From: Sulfodiicoccus acidiphilus | Lineage (GTDB): Archaea > Thermoproteota > Thermoprotei_A > Sulfolobales > Sulfolobaceae | Length of the DNA stretch: 64,000 nucleotides | NCBI RefSeq assembly: GCF_003967175.1 | Contig: NZ_AP018553.1 | Location: 1,364,001-1,428,000, forward strand | Direction: 5' to 3' | Shown here: piece after piece, positions 27,373 through 36,431 of the stretch | Position numbering within the stretch: position 1 is the stretch's first letter | How the letters are laid out: each line of letters starts with the position of its first letter | Notes under the pieces: generated by a model | What the model saw: only the letters and a program-made list of their open reading frames with translations | Told to the model about the DNA's origin: nothing | The model's database searches: none | Translations under genes and position numbers: made by a program

Positions 27373-28038
27373 CCAGTGATCACCTTGGCCAGGGCGTTGT
27401 AGTGTTGCGTGAGCCTTCCGTTCCTGAACCTGAACTCATCGTACCTCACGGCGGGGACGCCGAGTCTGGAGGCGTCGGTGAAGACCCTAGACTGCGGTAT
27501 TGCGACGTCAACGAACTCGATGGAGGAGGCACCCTCCTTCAGCGGCTTCTTAGAGCCGTTAGTGAAGGCGAGCGCCCTTTTGTTCAACCCCTTTAATCTA
27601 GAGTCTAGGTTCTTGAGGACCTCCATGGTGAGCGGCTGTGGTGTGACGGGCACCACGACCTTGTCCGCGGCCACCGTCGCTGAGAGCGACAGAGTGCCGA
27701 GGTTAGGCGGCGTGTCCACCACCAGTACGTCGAAACCCTCAGCTACTTTCCTCACGGAAGCCACGGTGGATTCCACGTCCCCCTCCAGCTCCCTTCTGAG
27801 GAGTCCCAAGTGGGCCGGGAAGACCTCAACGTCGAATATGTTCACGCTCTTCCCACCTATTTCCCTCTCCACCTTCTCTCTCCTCATTCCGAAGGAGACA
27901 GTGGTACCTCCCTCCGGATCCAGGTCCAAGAGGCCCACGTTTCTAGTACGGGCGAGTACGTAAGCTAGGTTGACAGAGGTGGTGGTCTTACCCACACCTC
28001 CCTTCTGGTTTACCACCGTGACTATCATGTCTAGAGTC
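27205..28038. repeat. Repeated TCTAGAGTC motif in and before segA/segB
   Basis: Exact copies at 27205-27213, 27316-27324, 27597-27605 and 28030-28038, with a one-mismatch copy CCTAGAGTC at 27145-27153, all in the same orientation. I found one other exact copy in the whole window, in opposite orientation, at 38664-38672. Four of these lie in coding DNA, always read as Asp-Ser-Arg. One abuts the segA start codon. Candidate SegB-binding (parS-like) sites. Confidence 0.6.
27369..28028 (-). CDS. ParA/SegA-family partition ATPase
   Basis: A 219-aa Walker-type ATPase. Deviant Walker A KGGVGKTTT at residues 9-17 with the signature Lys, Walker A' DLDPEGG, and Walker B LVVDTPPNLG. Size and gene order (ATPase, then small DNA-binding protein) match the SegAB segregation system of Sulfolobales. 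ATG 28028 is directly preceded on the non-coding side by TCTAGAGTC (28030-28038), a possible operator overlapping the transcription start, so autoregulation is likely. Confidence 0.85.
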   Translation of the reverse strand: MIVTVVNQKGGVGKTTTSVNLAYVLARTRNVGLLDLDPEGGTTVSFGMRREKVEREIGGKSVNIFDVEVFPAHLGLLRRELEGDVESTVASVRKVAEGFDVLVVDTPPNLGTLSLSATVAADKVVVPVTPQPLTMEVLKNLDSRLKGLNKRALAFTNGSKKPLKEGASSIEFVDVAIPQSRVFTDASRLGVPAVRYDEFRFRNGRLTQHYNALAKVITG

Positions 28039-28482
28039 TCCTCTGCAGAGCCACAAAAGGCAGGCCCCGCGGTGTTACCCCAGCCTTAACAGTTTCGGTC
28101 GAGTTTCGAAGGTTTGCGGGGAAATTTGGATTCGACGAACGAGGAGCCTAAGTTGTGGGGAAAGGGTGGTCGACGTCGCTGTAGGAACTTGACGATCGGC
28201 GCGGCCTCCCCGTAGAGAGATCCTGGGCGACGTCGGGCTCGAGGATGAGGAGGTGACTTCCCAGAGGTGGACTCTTTCGTTCGCTCTTTTAGATTTTCTA
28301 CGATGGACCAATCCACGACCTAGTTTTTACAGAAGAAGGGGACATTACAGTCCTACCTGGCCTACTCGTCCCAGGATCCCACGGGATGACTGTCTAGAGT
28401 TAACTAGACTTGCCACTTCGGGAAGGTCTCTAGCAGCTAAACTGTCCTCGGAAGGCGACTTTCTTCAACCATTTTACGACTT
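28039..28482. other. Intergenic, 444 bp, upstream of segA
   Basis: No coding frame with family resemblance. It holds an inverted repeat GTCTAG-6-CTAGAC at 28392-28409 that is related to the TCTAGAGTC motif, and a second loosely similar TCTCTAGCAG at about 28426. This may be a partition-related or regulatory region for segA. Confidence 0.4.
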
Positions 28483-29472
28483 CTAGTCGAGGAGGTCAGC
28501 CGGGTGGATCACCTTGAACTTCCTCCCGAGACTGAGGGAACACGACGGGTTGGAGGAGACGACCGTCTCAATCCCCGTCCTTCCGACCTTCCTGGCCTTC
28601 TCCTCGAAGATCGCGTCGGCTAGCTCTGGCTGAAATAGGAAGTAGCTCCCACCAGCTCCACACTCGAACGAGGGGTCGTCCATTTCGACCACCTGCACTC
28701 CCATCCTCTTCAACATGGCCCTGGTGTAACCAGAGATTCCCACCACCTTGGCGTGGCAGGGCTCATGGAGGGTGACCTTTGCGTCGACCCTCGGGAGCTC
28801 CAGGCCGTTCCTTTCCACGAATTCGGCGAAGTCGTACACTTCCACCCCCTTCCACCTCTCCTTCATGTGAGCCGCACAGTTCGCCGAGAGCACCACAACC
28901 TTCCTACCCTTCAACTTGGACGACCACGCGGTCGCAATTTCTTCCGCCCTGTCCCTCTCCCCCTCTCCCATATGTGGTAGGCCGCAACAACCGTTCACCA
29001 CCTCGACTTTGAACCACCTCCTCAGGTACTTAAGGGCCTTCTCTACCGTCTGCCTCAAAACCACCGCCGTGAGGCATCCTGGGAAGAGCACTACTTCAGC
29101 GCTCTGGTCTCTGTACTCTAGAGGCTCCCTGACCTCCTTCACGAACTCCCTCAGCCTCGCCGACGTCTCTCCATTTCCCTTCATGACCAGTCTGAGGGCT
29201 GACGCCAAGGCCCTGGGGTTCTCCAGGAGTCTGTGCATTCCAGCAGTGGAGGCGTCGGCCCTCCTGTGGGCGGATATAAGTTCGCCATAGGGGACGCCGC
29301 TGGGACACGCCTCCTCACACCTCCTGCAGAAGACGCAGGTCCCTAGGCCTGAACTCTCTAACCCCAACCTCATAGCCATGATCCTGCCTCTAGGGGAATG
29401 AACTTCCGACCTAGTGACTACGTAAGTGGGGCAGGCCTCGAGACAGAACCCGCAGTGTACGCACTCGTTCAC
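28483..29472 (-). CDS. Glycolate oxidase-type Fe-S subunit (GlcF-like)
   Basis: A 329-aa protein that passes electrons from the flavin subunit encoded just upstream. Two 4Fe-4S motifs: CVHCGFCLEACP at residues 4-15 and CVFCRRCEEACP at about 46-57. Two CCG domains follow with FPGCLTAV...NGCCGLPH and HEPCHA...ECGAGGS. GTG 29472 directly follows the glcD-like stop. It probably forms a 2-hydroxyacid dehydrogenase (glycolate or D-lactate) with the neighbouring glcD and glcE products. Confidence 0.85.
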   Translation of the reverse strand: MNECVHCGFCLEACPTYVVTRSEVHSPRGRIMAMRLGLESSGLGTCVFCRRCEEACPSGVPYGELISAHRRADASTAGMHRLLENPRALASALRLVMKGNGETSARLREFVKEVREPLEYRDQSAEVVLFPGCLTAVVLRQTVEKALKYLRRWFKVEVVNGCCGLPHMGEGERDRAEEIATAWSSKLKGRKVVVLSANCAAHMKERWKGVEVYDFAEFVERNGLELPRVDAKVTLHEPCHAKVVGISGYTRAMLKRMGVQVVEMDDPSFECGAGGSYFLFQPELADAIFEEKARKVGRTGIETVVSSNPSCSLSLGRKFKVIHPADLLD

Positions 29473-30864
29473 TCAGTCCCCCTCCCATAATGTCCTCAGC
29501 GGGCCGACGGGCTGACACCCTTCGAGCCTGAGCATCTTGCACCTGTTCAACAGGTGTCTGGGATCGAAGGCGTCCTTAACTCTCCTCATAGCGAGGAGGT
29601 CCTCGTCCGTGTAGTAGTAGCCCATGAAGCCCACCTTCTCTAGTCCTATTCCGTGTTCCCCACTTGGCACTCCGCCGCTCTCTACGGCCACCCTGACTAT
29701 CTCCCTGCCTGCTCTGAGGGCCTTCTCGAGCCCCCGTGGGTCGGAGGGATCGTATGGGACTAGGGGATGGAGGTTCCCGTCCCCAGCGTGGAAGACGTTG
29801 GCTACCTTCAGCCCGTATCGCCTGGAGATCTTCGATATTTCCTCGAGCACGTCTGGGAGCTTGGTGACCAGTATGTTGCTGTCCAGTGTGAGGTAAGCGG
29901 GCGCTACGACTCCCATGGCCGGGAAGGCTCCCTTCCTTCCCCTCCATAACCTATCCGCTTCGGCCTGCTCCTTGGCCAAGGTGACCTTACCTCCGGCAGA
30001 CTGGAAGGCCATGGTAGTCAACTCTACCTCCTCCACCACCTGAGGGCCGTAACCATCTAGCTCCACGAGTACTATGGCCTCGGCCTCGGGATACCCTGAC
30101 CTGAACTTGCTCCTCTCCACGGCCTCTACGGAGTTCCTGTCCATCATCTCCATGGCAGCCGGTACCACCCCAGAGTTGAAGGTGTTCACCACGGCCTCCC
30201 CCGCGTTACGTAGGGACTCGAAGGCTCCCATCAAGGTGACTGACGCGTCTGGCCTGGGGGTGAGCCTTAGCCTAGCCCTCAGAACTACTCCTAACGTTCC
30301 CTCCGCCCCCACGAATATCCCAGCGTCGTCCATGACGCTCCTCCCCCCCGCATCCACCAACTGTCCGTCCGGCAACAGCACCCTCAATCCCACCACGTGA
30401 TTGAAAGTCGGGCCGTACTTCACCACGTGGATCCCCCCAGAGTCGTGGGAAACGTTCCCCCCTATGGATGAGACCGAATAGCTTGAGGGGTCTGGAGCGT
30501 AGAAGAGGTGAGGAGGAGCGTTCTTTGTCACCATCACGTTGGCTATTCCCGGCCCCACTGTGACCTCCAGCCCTTCCCAGTCGAGGATCCTGTTTAGTCT
30601 CGCCATCGACACCACGACTTCTCCGTTGACTGGGATGGACGCACCGCTCAGGCTGGTCCCAGTACCCCTCACTAAAAAGGGTTCTCCCCGCTTCAGAAGC
30701 GTCCTCACAGTCTTTACTGCCTGCTCCTCGTTTCCGGGCAGAACTACGGCCCGCGGGTTACCTCCCACCACAGTGAACCCGTCGACGGAGTAGAGTCTAG
30801 CCTCTTCCCCAGTCACCACCCAACTATCTCCCACTAACCCCCTCAACTCTTCCAGAAGGGACAC
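29473..30864 (-). CDS. FAD-linked 2-hydroxyacid dehydrogenase subunit (GlcD-like)
   Basis: A 463-aa VAO/PCMH-family flavoprotein. FAD-binding segments FLVRGTGTSLSGASIP at about residues 63-78 and SSIGGNVSHDSGG at about 130-142, the cap domain with GDGNLHP (substrate/metal His motif, HAGDGNLHP) at about 358-366, and the C-terminal SGEHGIGLEK. All match GlcD and D-lactate dehydrogenases. Divergent from the glcE-like gene, with 36 bp between starts, so a single control region probably serves the three-gene cluster. Confidence 0.88.
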   Translation of the reverse strand: MSLLEELRGLVGDSWVVTGEEARLYSVDGFTVVGGNPRAVVLPGNEEQAVKTVRTLLKRGEPFLVRGTGTSLSGASIPVNGEVVVSMARLNRILDWEGLEVTVGPGIANVMVTKNAPPHLFYAPDPSSYSVSSIGGNVSHDSGGIHVVKYGPTFNHVVGLRVLLPDGQLVDAGGRSVMDDAGIFVGAEGTLGVVLRARLRLTPRPDASVTLMGAFESLRNAGEAVVNTFNSGVVPAAMEMMDRNSVEAVERSKFRSGYPEAEAIVLVELDGYGPQVVEEVELTTMAFQSAGGKVTLAKEQAEADRLWRGRKGAFPAMGVVAPAYLTLDSNILVTKLPDVLEEISKISRRYGLKVANVFHAGDGNLHPLVPYDPSDPRGLEKALRAGREIVRVAVESGGVPSGEHGIGLEKVGFMGYYYTDEDLLAMRRVKDAFDPRHLLNRCKMLRLEGCQPVGPLRTLWEGD

Positions 30865-30900
30865 GTTTCTATATTTACCCTCCCCACTTAAATAGCGTCA

Positions 30901-31961
30901 ATGGACTGGCTATCGGCCTTGGAGAGGGAGGTAAAGGTGAGTAGGGACGGTGGAACTTACGTGGCCAGGCCAGAGACCTACGAGCAGGTGAGGGAGGTGG
31001 TCAGCCTCGCCAATCGGATGGGCTTCACGTTGACCCCGGCCGGCACTAGGTCCCATACGATAGGTCCGCCTAGGAGGGCCGACGTGGTCCTCTCCACCCT
31101 CGAGTTGAGGGGGTAGTGGAGGTGAGCAGGGCCAATTCATTTATCACTGCCAAGGCGGGCACGTTGATGGAGGAGCTAGAACGTAGGCTCTCCGAGGACG
31201 AACTACTCCTGCCCTTTCCTTACAAGGGTACGTTGGGCGGGTTGGCCTCCGTCAATTCACCTGGGTACTTCTCTGCGTGGGTGGGTTTCCCGAGGAACTT
31301 CCTCCTTGGAGCCAGGCTGGTGACGGGATACGGCTCTCTAGTTCTGTCGGGGGGGCGAACCGCCAAGTTCTCCAGCGGGTACAAGATATGGAAGTCGCTC
31401 TCTGGCACCTTGGGCTGGCTCGGGATATATGTGGAACTAACCTTCAGGACCCTCCCCGAACCAGAGGAGGTGAAGGTAGGTTCCTTCTCTGGGGACTGGA
31501 GGTCCACCTTAAAGTATAGGCCCTGGGGCATACTCTACTTGGCCCACGAGAGGAAGTGGATCGGGGTGTTCGCAGGGAGCAGGAATTACGTGAGATCGGT
31601 CTCCGCACAGCTCGACCTCACTGACGAGTCGCTCCCCGAACTGGAGGCCTCGTGTCCTAGGGTTGTGGGGCTCCACGTAACGAGGGGAACGGAGGCCGAG
31701 GTACTCTCCTCTCTCTCTCCAGAGTGGGGCGTGGGCTTTGTGGGCACGGGCTACTCTAGGCTCTGCACAGAAGAGTCGGAGGAATCGCTGAGGTCCAAGG
31801 TCAAGGGGTACGTAGTGGTGGAGAGGGGAAGTGCGTCGGAGTACTGGGGTTTCTCTTCACCGGTGTTGTGTGCCCTCAAGAGGGCTCTGGATCCCCAGGG
31901 GGTCCTCTCCCCTGGAGTTTTCGACAACTGTCTGCCCCCCTCACGGGCAACGACTTATTAG
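30901..31961 (+). CDS. FAD-binding subunit (GlcE-like), split by a frameshift
   Basis: A smaller PCMH flavoprotein of the GlcE type. The N-terminal 71 residues (PETYEQVREVVSLANRMGF, PAGTRSH) are followed by a stop that disappears if one G is added to the G5 run 31109-31113. The frame then reads LRGVVEVSRANSFITAKAGT, as expected for the family, and continues through GTLGGLASVNSPGYFS and SSGYKIWKSLSGTLGWLG. Restored length is about 353 aa. ATG 30901. With glcD and glcF it completes a three-subunit glycolate oxidase-like complex. Confidence 0.8.
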
Positions 31962-32297
31962 GGGCGAAGCACAAGGTGCATTCGTGAGAACCGTGAAGCA
32001 GGTACAGTATGTATCACTTGAAGTACAAATGGACTCATCGGACGCCTTGAAGTTAGACGAGTTCCTAACCATTAGCGCGATCGAGGCGTGCGCCTAGTAT
32101 TTACGCATAGCTCAACTTATTGTCGCTTTTACTTCCAAGTACGGCATTGGAATCCCTCTCAGGTGATCGCACACCCCCAATTCGTTAAAGCCCGTAAGGG
32201 AGACACTACCCGACCTTCATCGTTCCTAGGACCTCCCTAGGAGTGGCACTGATCTCACATCGAGGACATTTAGAAGTAACAACTAAATAGAAAGTGG
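31962..32297. other. Intergenic, 336 bp
   Basis: A short frame from GTG 31984 encodes about 37 residues (KQVQYVSLEVQMDSSDALKLDEFL) and ends at TAG 32096; it may be a broken gene start, possibly of a transposase, but I cannot assign it. The rest is non-coding and leads into the mobile-element relic at 32298. Confidence 0.4.
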
Positions 32298-32632
32298 TAC
32301 AAAAACTGGGGTTGAGGGAGGGTAAAGTCTCCTCGGGGATGGAACAGATGGCAACTTATTTAAAGTTTAAATATTTCTTTTCAAAATGTCTGTCGTTGAT
32401 ACTAAAGACGCTCCTCCCCAGCTCTACTGGGGCTCAAAGGGATCGAGGGACAACCAGAATCTCCTCACTTCTCTGCAACTGAACTATAGCTCGGCGAAGA
32501 AATATCCCCTCTATTCGGACGAGGATTGTCATCTGAGCCACCTGACCGCCCCTCAAGAGATGTAGCCCCGGACCCACGGTGGGAACTACGAAACTCTTGG
32601 AGGGAGATCCTCCCAGGGTGGAGAGGAATTTG
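32298..32632 (+). mobile_element. Diverged solo TnpB-derived element, copy 3
   Basis: Follows the same order of blocks as the 345-bp elements at 24100 and 51410: TACAAAAACTGGGGTTGAGG, then GTAAAGTCTCC, a TTTAAA-rich stretch, ACGCTCCTCCCCAGCT (32410-32425), and a right end with CCCACGGTGGGAACTACGA and CTCCCAGGGTGGAGAGGAA. It is clearly older: the central hairpin and right-end stem carry several mismatches. It ends 5 bp after the rhodanese stop codon. Confidence 0.6.
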
Positions 32633-32636
32633 GACT

Positions 32637-33050
32637 CTAGGCTCTAGACCTCACGCTCTGGGAATTTAACAACTCCTTCCACACCTTAGCTCCTTCGTCG
32701 AGTCCCCTCACTACTTCGTAACCCATGTACATCCACGCCTGGAGTCCGCCTGCGAGGTAGTAGGCTCTGCGTCTGTAAAGGTGTGGCATGCCGAAGGTAG
32801 CGTAGTAGGCCCTGTTACCGTGTTCGCAGATCACGGCCACTTCCTTATCAGAGAAATAGTGCGATAGCTCCTCCAAGTAGTCCATGGGAATTAGAACCGA
32901 ACCTGGAACGTGGTGCGCTACGTACTCCTGTGGAGTCCTTATGTCCAACATGAGGACCTTTCCTTGCTTCCACAACCTCCTCACGTCCGAGGGGTAAGAA
33001 TACACGATGTGGTTGTAGTATGGCGTGTACGTGTTCTCCACTACCATCAA
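32637..33050 (-). CDS. Rhodanese-domain sulfurtransferase
   Basis: A 137-aa single rhodanese domain. DIRTPQEYVAHHVPGSVLIP is the CH2A/CH2B region; the active loop CEHGNRA at about residues 82-88 has the catalytic Cys. It would carry persulfide from thiosulfate or another donor to an acceptor; sulfur trafficking is prominent in Sulfolobales. ATG 33050. Its stop codon is almost touched by the mobile element at 32298-32632. Confidence 0.85.
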   Translation of the reverse strand: MMVVENTYTPYYNHIVYSYPSDVRRLWKQGKVLMLDIRTPQEYVAHHVPGSVLIPMDYLEELSHYFSDKEVAVICEHGNRAYYATFGMPHLYRRRAYYLAGGLQAWMYMGYEVVRGLDEGAKVWKELLNSQSVRSRA

Positions 33051-33153
33051 TTGAGGTCAGGGAACAAGCTCCTGGAGCCCTAAATTCGCTATTTATTAAT
33101 TGACGAGGACACTATTCCCGTGGAGATTATCTCTATTTTCGACTTTAATAATG

Positions 33154-33693
33154 CTACATCGTTTTGACGAAGACCAGCCCGTAGTGGTACGGGCCCACCT
33201 CGAACTCCCTCTCCAACTTCAGATCCCTGAAGTGTCTGAGGTAGTCTTCTTTGGACATCCTGATGGCCTGAGGCGGCCCCACGGGAGAGTCCCTCCTCCA
33301 GTCCACCACGATCACCTTTCCCCCAGACCTCAGGATCCTGAGCACCTCCTTGTATGCGGCCTCCCTGTCCATGTCGTGGAAGGAGTTAGCTAGGAATACT
33401 ACGTCCACAGAGGCGGAAGGGATGGACGTCCTCGAGGAATCCTCGTTTAGTGCTACAACCTTGGGGGACAAGTCGCTCACCATGTGGACGAACTTAGCAC
33501 TCCTGTCCACACAGTAAAGGGTAGAGGCGTATTTCACTAGGTACCTGCAGTAGTACCCTGGGCCGCAGCCCAACTCTGCTATCACCTCCCCTCCTCGAAG
33601 CAGGGAGGGGAGGAAGAGCTCCGGATCCTCGAACTTCCTCCTCTCCGGGCTCAGCAAGATCTTGGCCATCTCCTCTTCGTTGTGTCTATGCAT
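33154..33693 (-). CDS. SAM-dependent methyltransferase, class I
   Basis: A 179-aa methyltransferase domain. Motif I AELGCGPGYYCRYL at about residues 39-52, acidic strand-2 end CVDRSAKF, motif VVFLANSFHDM and the RILRSGGKVIVVDW post-motif. Resembles UbiE/Methyltransf_11 enzymes acting on small molecules or metalloid species. It lies 4 bp after the radical SAM gene, so the two may modify the same substrate. Confidence 0.8.
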   Translation of the reverse strand: MHRHNEEEMAKILLSPERRKFEDPELFLPSLLRGGEVIAELGCGPGYYCRYLVKYASTLYCVDRSAKFVHMVSDLSPKVVALNEDSSRTSIPSASVDVVFLANSFHDMDREAAYKEVLRILRSGGKVIVVDWRRDSPVGPPQAIRMSKEDYLRHFRDLKLEREFEVGPYHYGLVFVKTM

Positions 33694-33697
33694 CCTC

Positions 33698-34743
33698 TCA
33701 CCTAACGACCGAGCCCACCACTCTCACTGGTTCCTGAACCACGTTGAACAGGTAGTCGAAGGCGTTGCTCAGGATCCTTTCCTTCACCATGGAGAGGTTC
33801 CTCCAATCGAATAGGGAAGGCTCGAGATAACACGTGAGGCCGCACCTGTTACAGGTCTCGTATTTCGACCAATCGTACGAGTTCCAGAGTTGCTCGATGT
33901 CGACTTCCCACGCTCTGGCCTCTCCCCTGTACTCGTTGAGTACGTAGCACGGACTCACTATCCTACCCTGTGGGTCCACGTTTATAGTGAGCCACGGCTT
34001 GCAGGTCCAAGGCTTTCCACCGTACCAAGAGGAGAGGATCGCCTCGAAGTACTCCTTCGAGTTAACTATGGGGGCTCCCTCGAGCTTCATCCTTAGCAGT
34101 GCCGTGAGGACTTCCCTCAACCTCTCCTTCTCGGGCGACATCTTCTCGGCAGTGGAGTAGTCGTAGGCGACCTGGAAGCTCACGCTCACGCCCAGTTCCT
34201 CCACCAGTCTCACCATTTCAGTGGCCTGGTGGAGGTTGTCCGAGCCCAACGTGACGTTGACGGTCGTCTCGACGTAGTCCTTGGCCATCCTTATTCCCTC
34301 CACCGTCTTCTTGAACGCCCCTTCCACCCCCCTTATTTTGTCGTGCACCTCCCCTATCCCGTCGAGGGAAACGAAGAGGTTCTCTAGGTACCTCCTGACT
34401 TCAGGGAACCTTTCCTTCAACATGACGCCGTTAGTCACTAGGGAGGTGTGAAACCTTTCGTGGGACTCCCTCAAGACTTCTGGAAGGTCCCTCCTGAGGA
34501 AGGGCTCTCCCCCTCGAACCCCATGAAGAGCACTCCTGCGTCGGCTAGGGCGTTCATCATCCTGACTTCCTCCTGGAGGGAGAGGAGCTTCTCGTCCTTC
34601 CTCCTCCAGAACGGACACATCCTGCACTTCAGGTTGCACGAATAGAGCAACTTGTGGCCGGCGATGAGGGGGAGCTTCCTTCCCCTAGCCTCCCTCATTC
34701 CCCGAGCTATTCCCCTGAGCAAGACCGGCCTGAAAGTGGCCAT
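33698..34743 (-). CDS. Radical SAM/SPASM-like protein, split by a frameshift
   Basis: The N-terminal frame holds the 4Fe-4S motif CNLKCRMC at about residues 36-43 and runs to ADAGVLFMGFEG. The rest lies in a second frame (GEPFLRRDLPEVL, TSLVTNGVML, LFVSLDGIGEVHDKIRG, and a C-terminal cysteine cluster CKPW, SPCYV, CNRCGLTCY). One more G in the coding G5 run (34509-34513) joins them as GFEGGEPFLRRD, the classic GGEP motif of the family. Restored length is about 348 aa. ATG 34743 is 25 bp from TTTTTATC. MoaA-like SPASM proteins modify peptides or cofactors; the target is unknown. Confidence 0.82.
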
Positions 34744-35243
34744 ACCACGAATATTGCTATCGTAGATAAAAACTGTCGAGTAAACTCGAGTCGATTTGTC
34801 TTCTCTAAAGCTAGAAGACGTCGCTCAATCGCGGTAAGTTAGACTCAAAGTGCGCTAAGGAGGACTAGGGACCACCTCAAGAGACTATTCTCGTCGTCGA
34901 ATCGACTTTTCCCGAACCTTTGTAGTGATCCGGAGGAACTTCGATGGGGCGAGCAAATTCCGCCGAGGTTACGTCTCCTCCACCGCGAAGAGGTTCTGCT
35001 TCGACTCGCTGGTAGGGATACGCTAATGGGGTTCCTATCATCGTAGGCGGCGAAGTGGTCGTGGGAAAGGATCCCTTCGTAGACGAAATAGGAGATAACC
35101 CATTGCCCCAATCGAGCCCTAGGTAGGACTCCACCACGTACTTCGTAAATGAGTCCGTTCCCGCATGGAGACAAGGTACTCCAACTTACAGGCGTTGGTT
35201 TGAACTAACCAAGCTAATTTAAACGGTCACTCTAGTTTGGCCT
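34744..35243. other. Intergenic, 500 bp, possible decayed gene on the minus strand
   Basis: Carries the divergent promoters of the radical SAM gene (about 34768) and the acyl-CoA dehydrogenase gene (TAATTTAAAC, 35214-35223). In between, minus-strand frames at 34877-35174 include VESYLGLDWGNG and, in another frame, FVYEGILSHDHFAAYDD. The two overlap and shift, as in a decayed gene; an IS110-type transposase start is a weak possibility. Nothing firm. Confidence 0.35.
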
Positions 35244-36431
35244 ATGACCTTACCGTTTTCTCCTCAGGACTTCAAGGTGGAGTTGAGGGAGGAGCACGAG
35301 TTACTCAGGCAGTCGGTCAGGGAACTGTGCGAGAGCAGGGTCAGGCCCTACGTGGAAAAGGGGGAGAGGGAGATGGCGATACCGCCGGAGGTAAGGAAGG
35401 CGGTAGTGGACGCTGGCCTAATGGGACTGAACATTAAGCCCGATTACGGGGGACAGGGAGGGGACCTGTTGTCTCAGGCCATAGTGACGGAGGAAATCAG
35501 TCGCGTCTGGCCGTCGCTCTCGACCCACGTCTTCATTCACTGGCTCTTCAGTACCACCCTTCAGCTCTTCGCCTCCGAGAGGCTTCGCTCCGAGCACTTG
35601 CCCGAGGTCGCCTCCGGGAGGGCGGTGGTGGCCTTCGCCAACACCGAGCCCTCCGGGGGCTCCGACGTCGCGGGGATGAGGACCACCGCCAGGAAGGTCG
35701 GGTCGCACTACGTGATAAACGGGAGGAAGACCTTCGTCACGAACGGGGGGATTGCGGACAGGCTCCTCGTCACAGCCAGGACCTCCCAGGGGGAGAGGAG
35801 GTGGATGGGGATATCCATGTTCCTCGCCTCGAGGGAGCACGGTTTCAAGGTGGAGGGGAGGATAGAGACTTCAGGCGTCAGGGCGTCAAACACGGCCCAG
35901 CTCCTCTTCGAGGACGTGCGGGTCCCGGAGGGGAACCTGGTGGGGGAGGAGGGGAACGGCTTCAAGCAGACCATGCTCGCGTTCGACTACAGCAGGGTCT
36001 CGGTGGCCGCCCAGGGGGTGGGCCTCGCCCAGGCGGCCCTGGAGGCCTCCCTCTCCTACTCCTCCCAGAGGGAGGCCTTCGGCCAGCCCGTGGCCTCCTT
36101 CCAGATGGTCCAGGAGAGGTTGGCCGACGCGATGGCGGAGGTGGCCGCGGCGAGGCTGCTCACCTACTTCGCCGCCTCCCTCCTCGACAGGGGGAACCTC
36201 CAGGACGGGGTGGTGGCGGCGTCCATGGCGAAGTTCTACGCCACGGAGGTCGCGGAGAGGGCGGCGAGCAGGGCGATCGAGGTGCACGGGGGGTACGGGG
36301 TCTCCACGCCGGTGGAGAGGTTGCTGAGGGACTCCCAGATCCTGAAGACCTACGAGGGAACCAACATGATTCAGAGGTTGACAGTAGTTAGGCAAGTTAT
36401 GAAGAGCAAGTTCGGGGTCAATGTCAGGTGA
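35244..36431 (+). CDS. Acyl-CoA dehydrogenase
   Basis: A 395-aa FAD flavoprotein that oxidises acyl-CoA to enoyl-CoA. The N-terminal helical domain starts with REEHELLRQSVRELCE; the middle domain has FANTEPSGGSDVAGMRT (FAD and substrate contacts); the C-terminal domain has YSSQREAFGQPVASFQ, the HGGYG motif and KTYEGTNMIQ, in which Glu of the YEGT segment is the usual catalytic base. ATG 35244 is 26 bp after the TATA box. The stop overlaps the molybdenum hydroxylase gene by 4 bp. From 35820 to 36340 codon use turns markedly GC-rich compared with either side. Confidence 0.92.
   Translation: MTLPFSPQDFKVELREEHELLRQSVRELCESRVRPYVEKGEREMAIPPEVRKAVVDAGLMGLNIKPDYGGQGGDLLSQAIVTEEISRVWPSLSTHVFIHWLFSTTLQLFASERLRSEHLPEVASGRAVVAFANTEPSGGSDVAGMRTTARKVGSHYVINGRKTFVTNGGIADRLLVTARTSQGERRWMGISMFLASREHGFKVEGRIETSGVRASNTAQLLFEDVRVPEGNLVGEEGNGFKQTMLAFDYSRVSVAAQGVGLAQAALEASLSYSSQREAFGQPVASFQMVQERLADAMAEVAAARLLTYFAASLLDRGNLQDGVVAASMAKFYATEVAERAASRAIEVHGGYGVSTPVERLLRDSQILKTYEGTNMIQRLTVVRQVMKSKFGVNVR

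Noticed and set aside
34877-35137. Intact IS110-type transposase start on the minus strand
   Set aside because: Only a short GLDWG-like stretch is suggestive; there is no catalytic motif and the frame shifts repeatedly.
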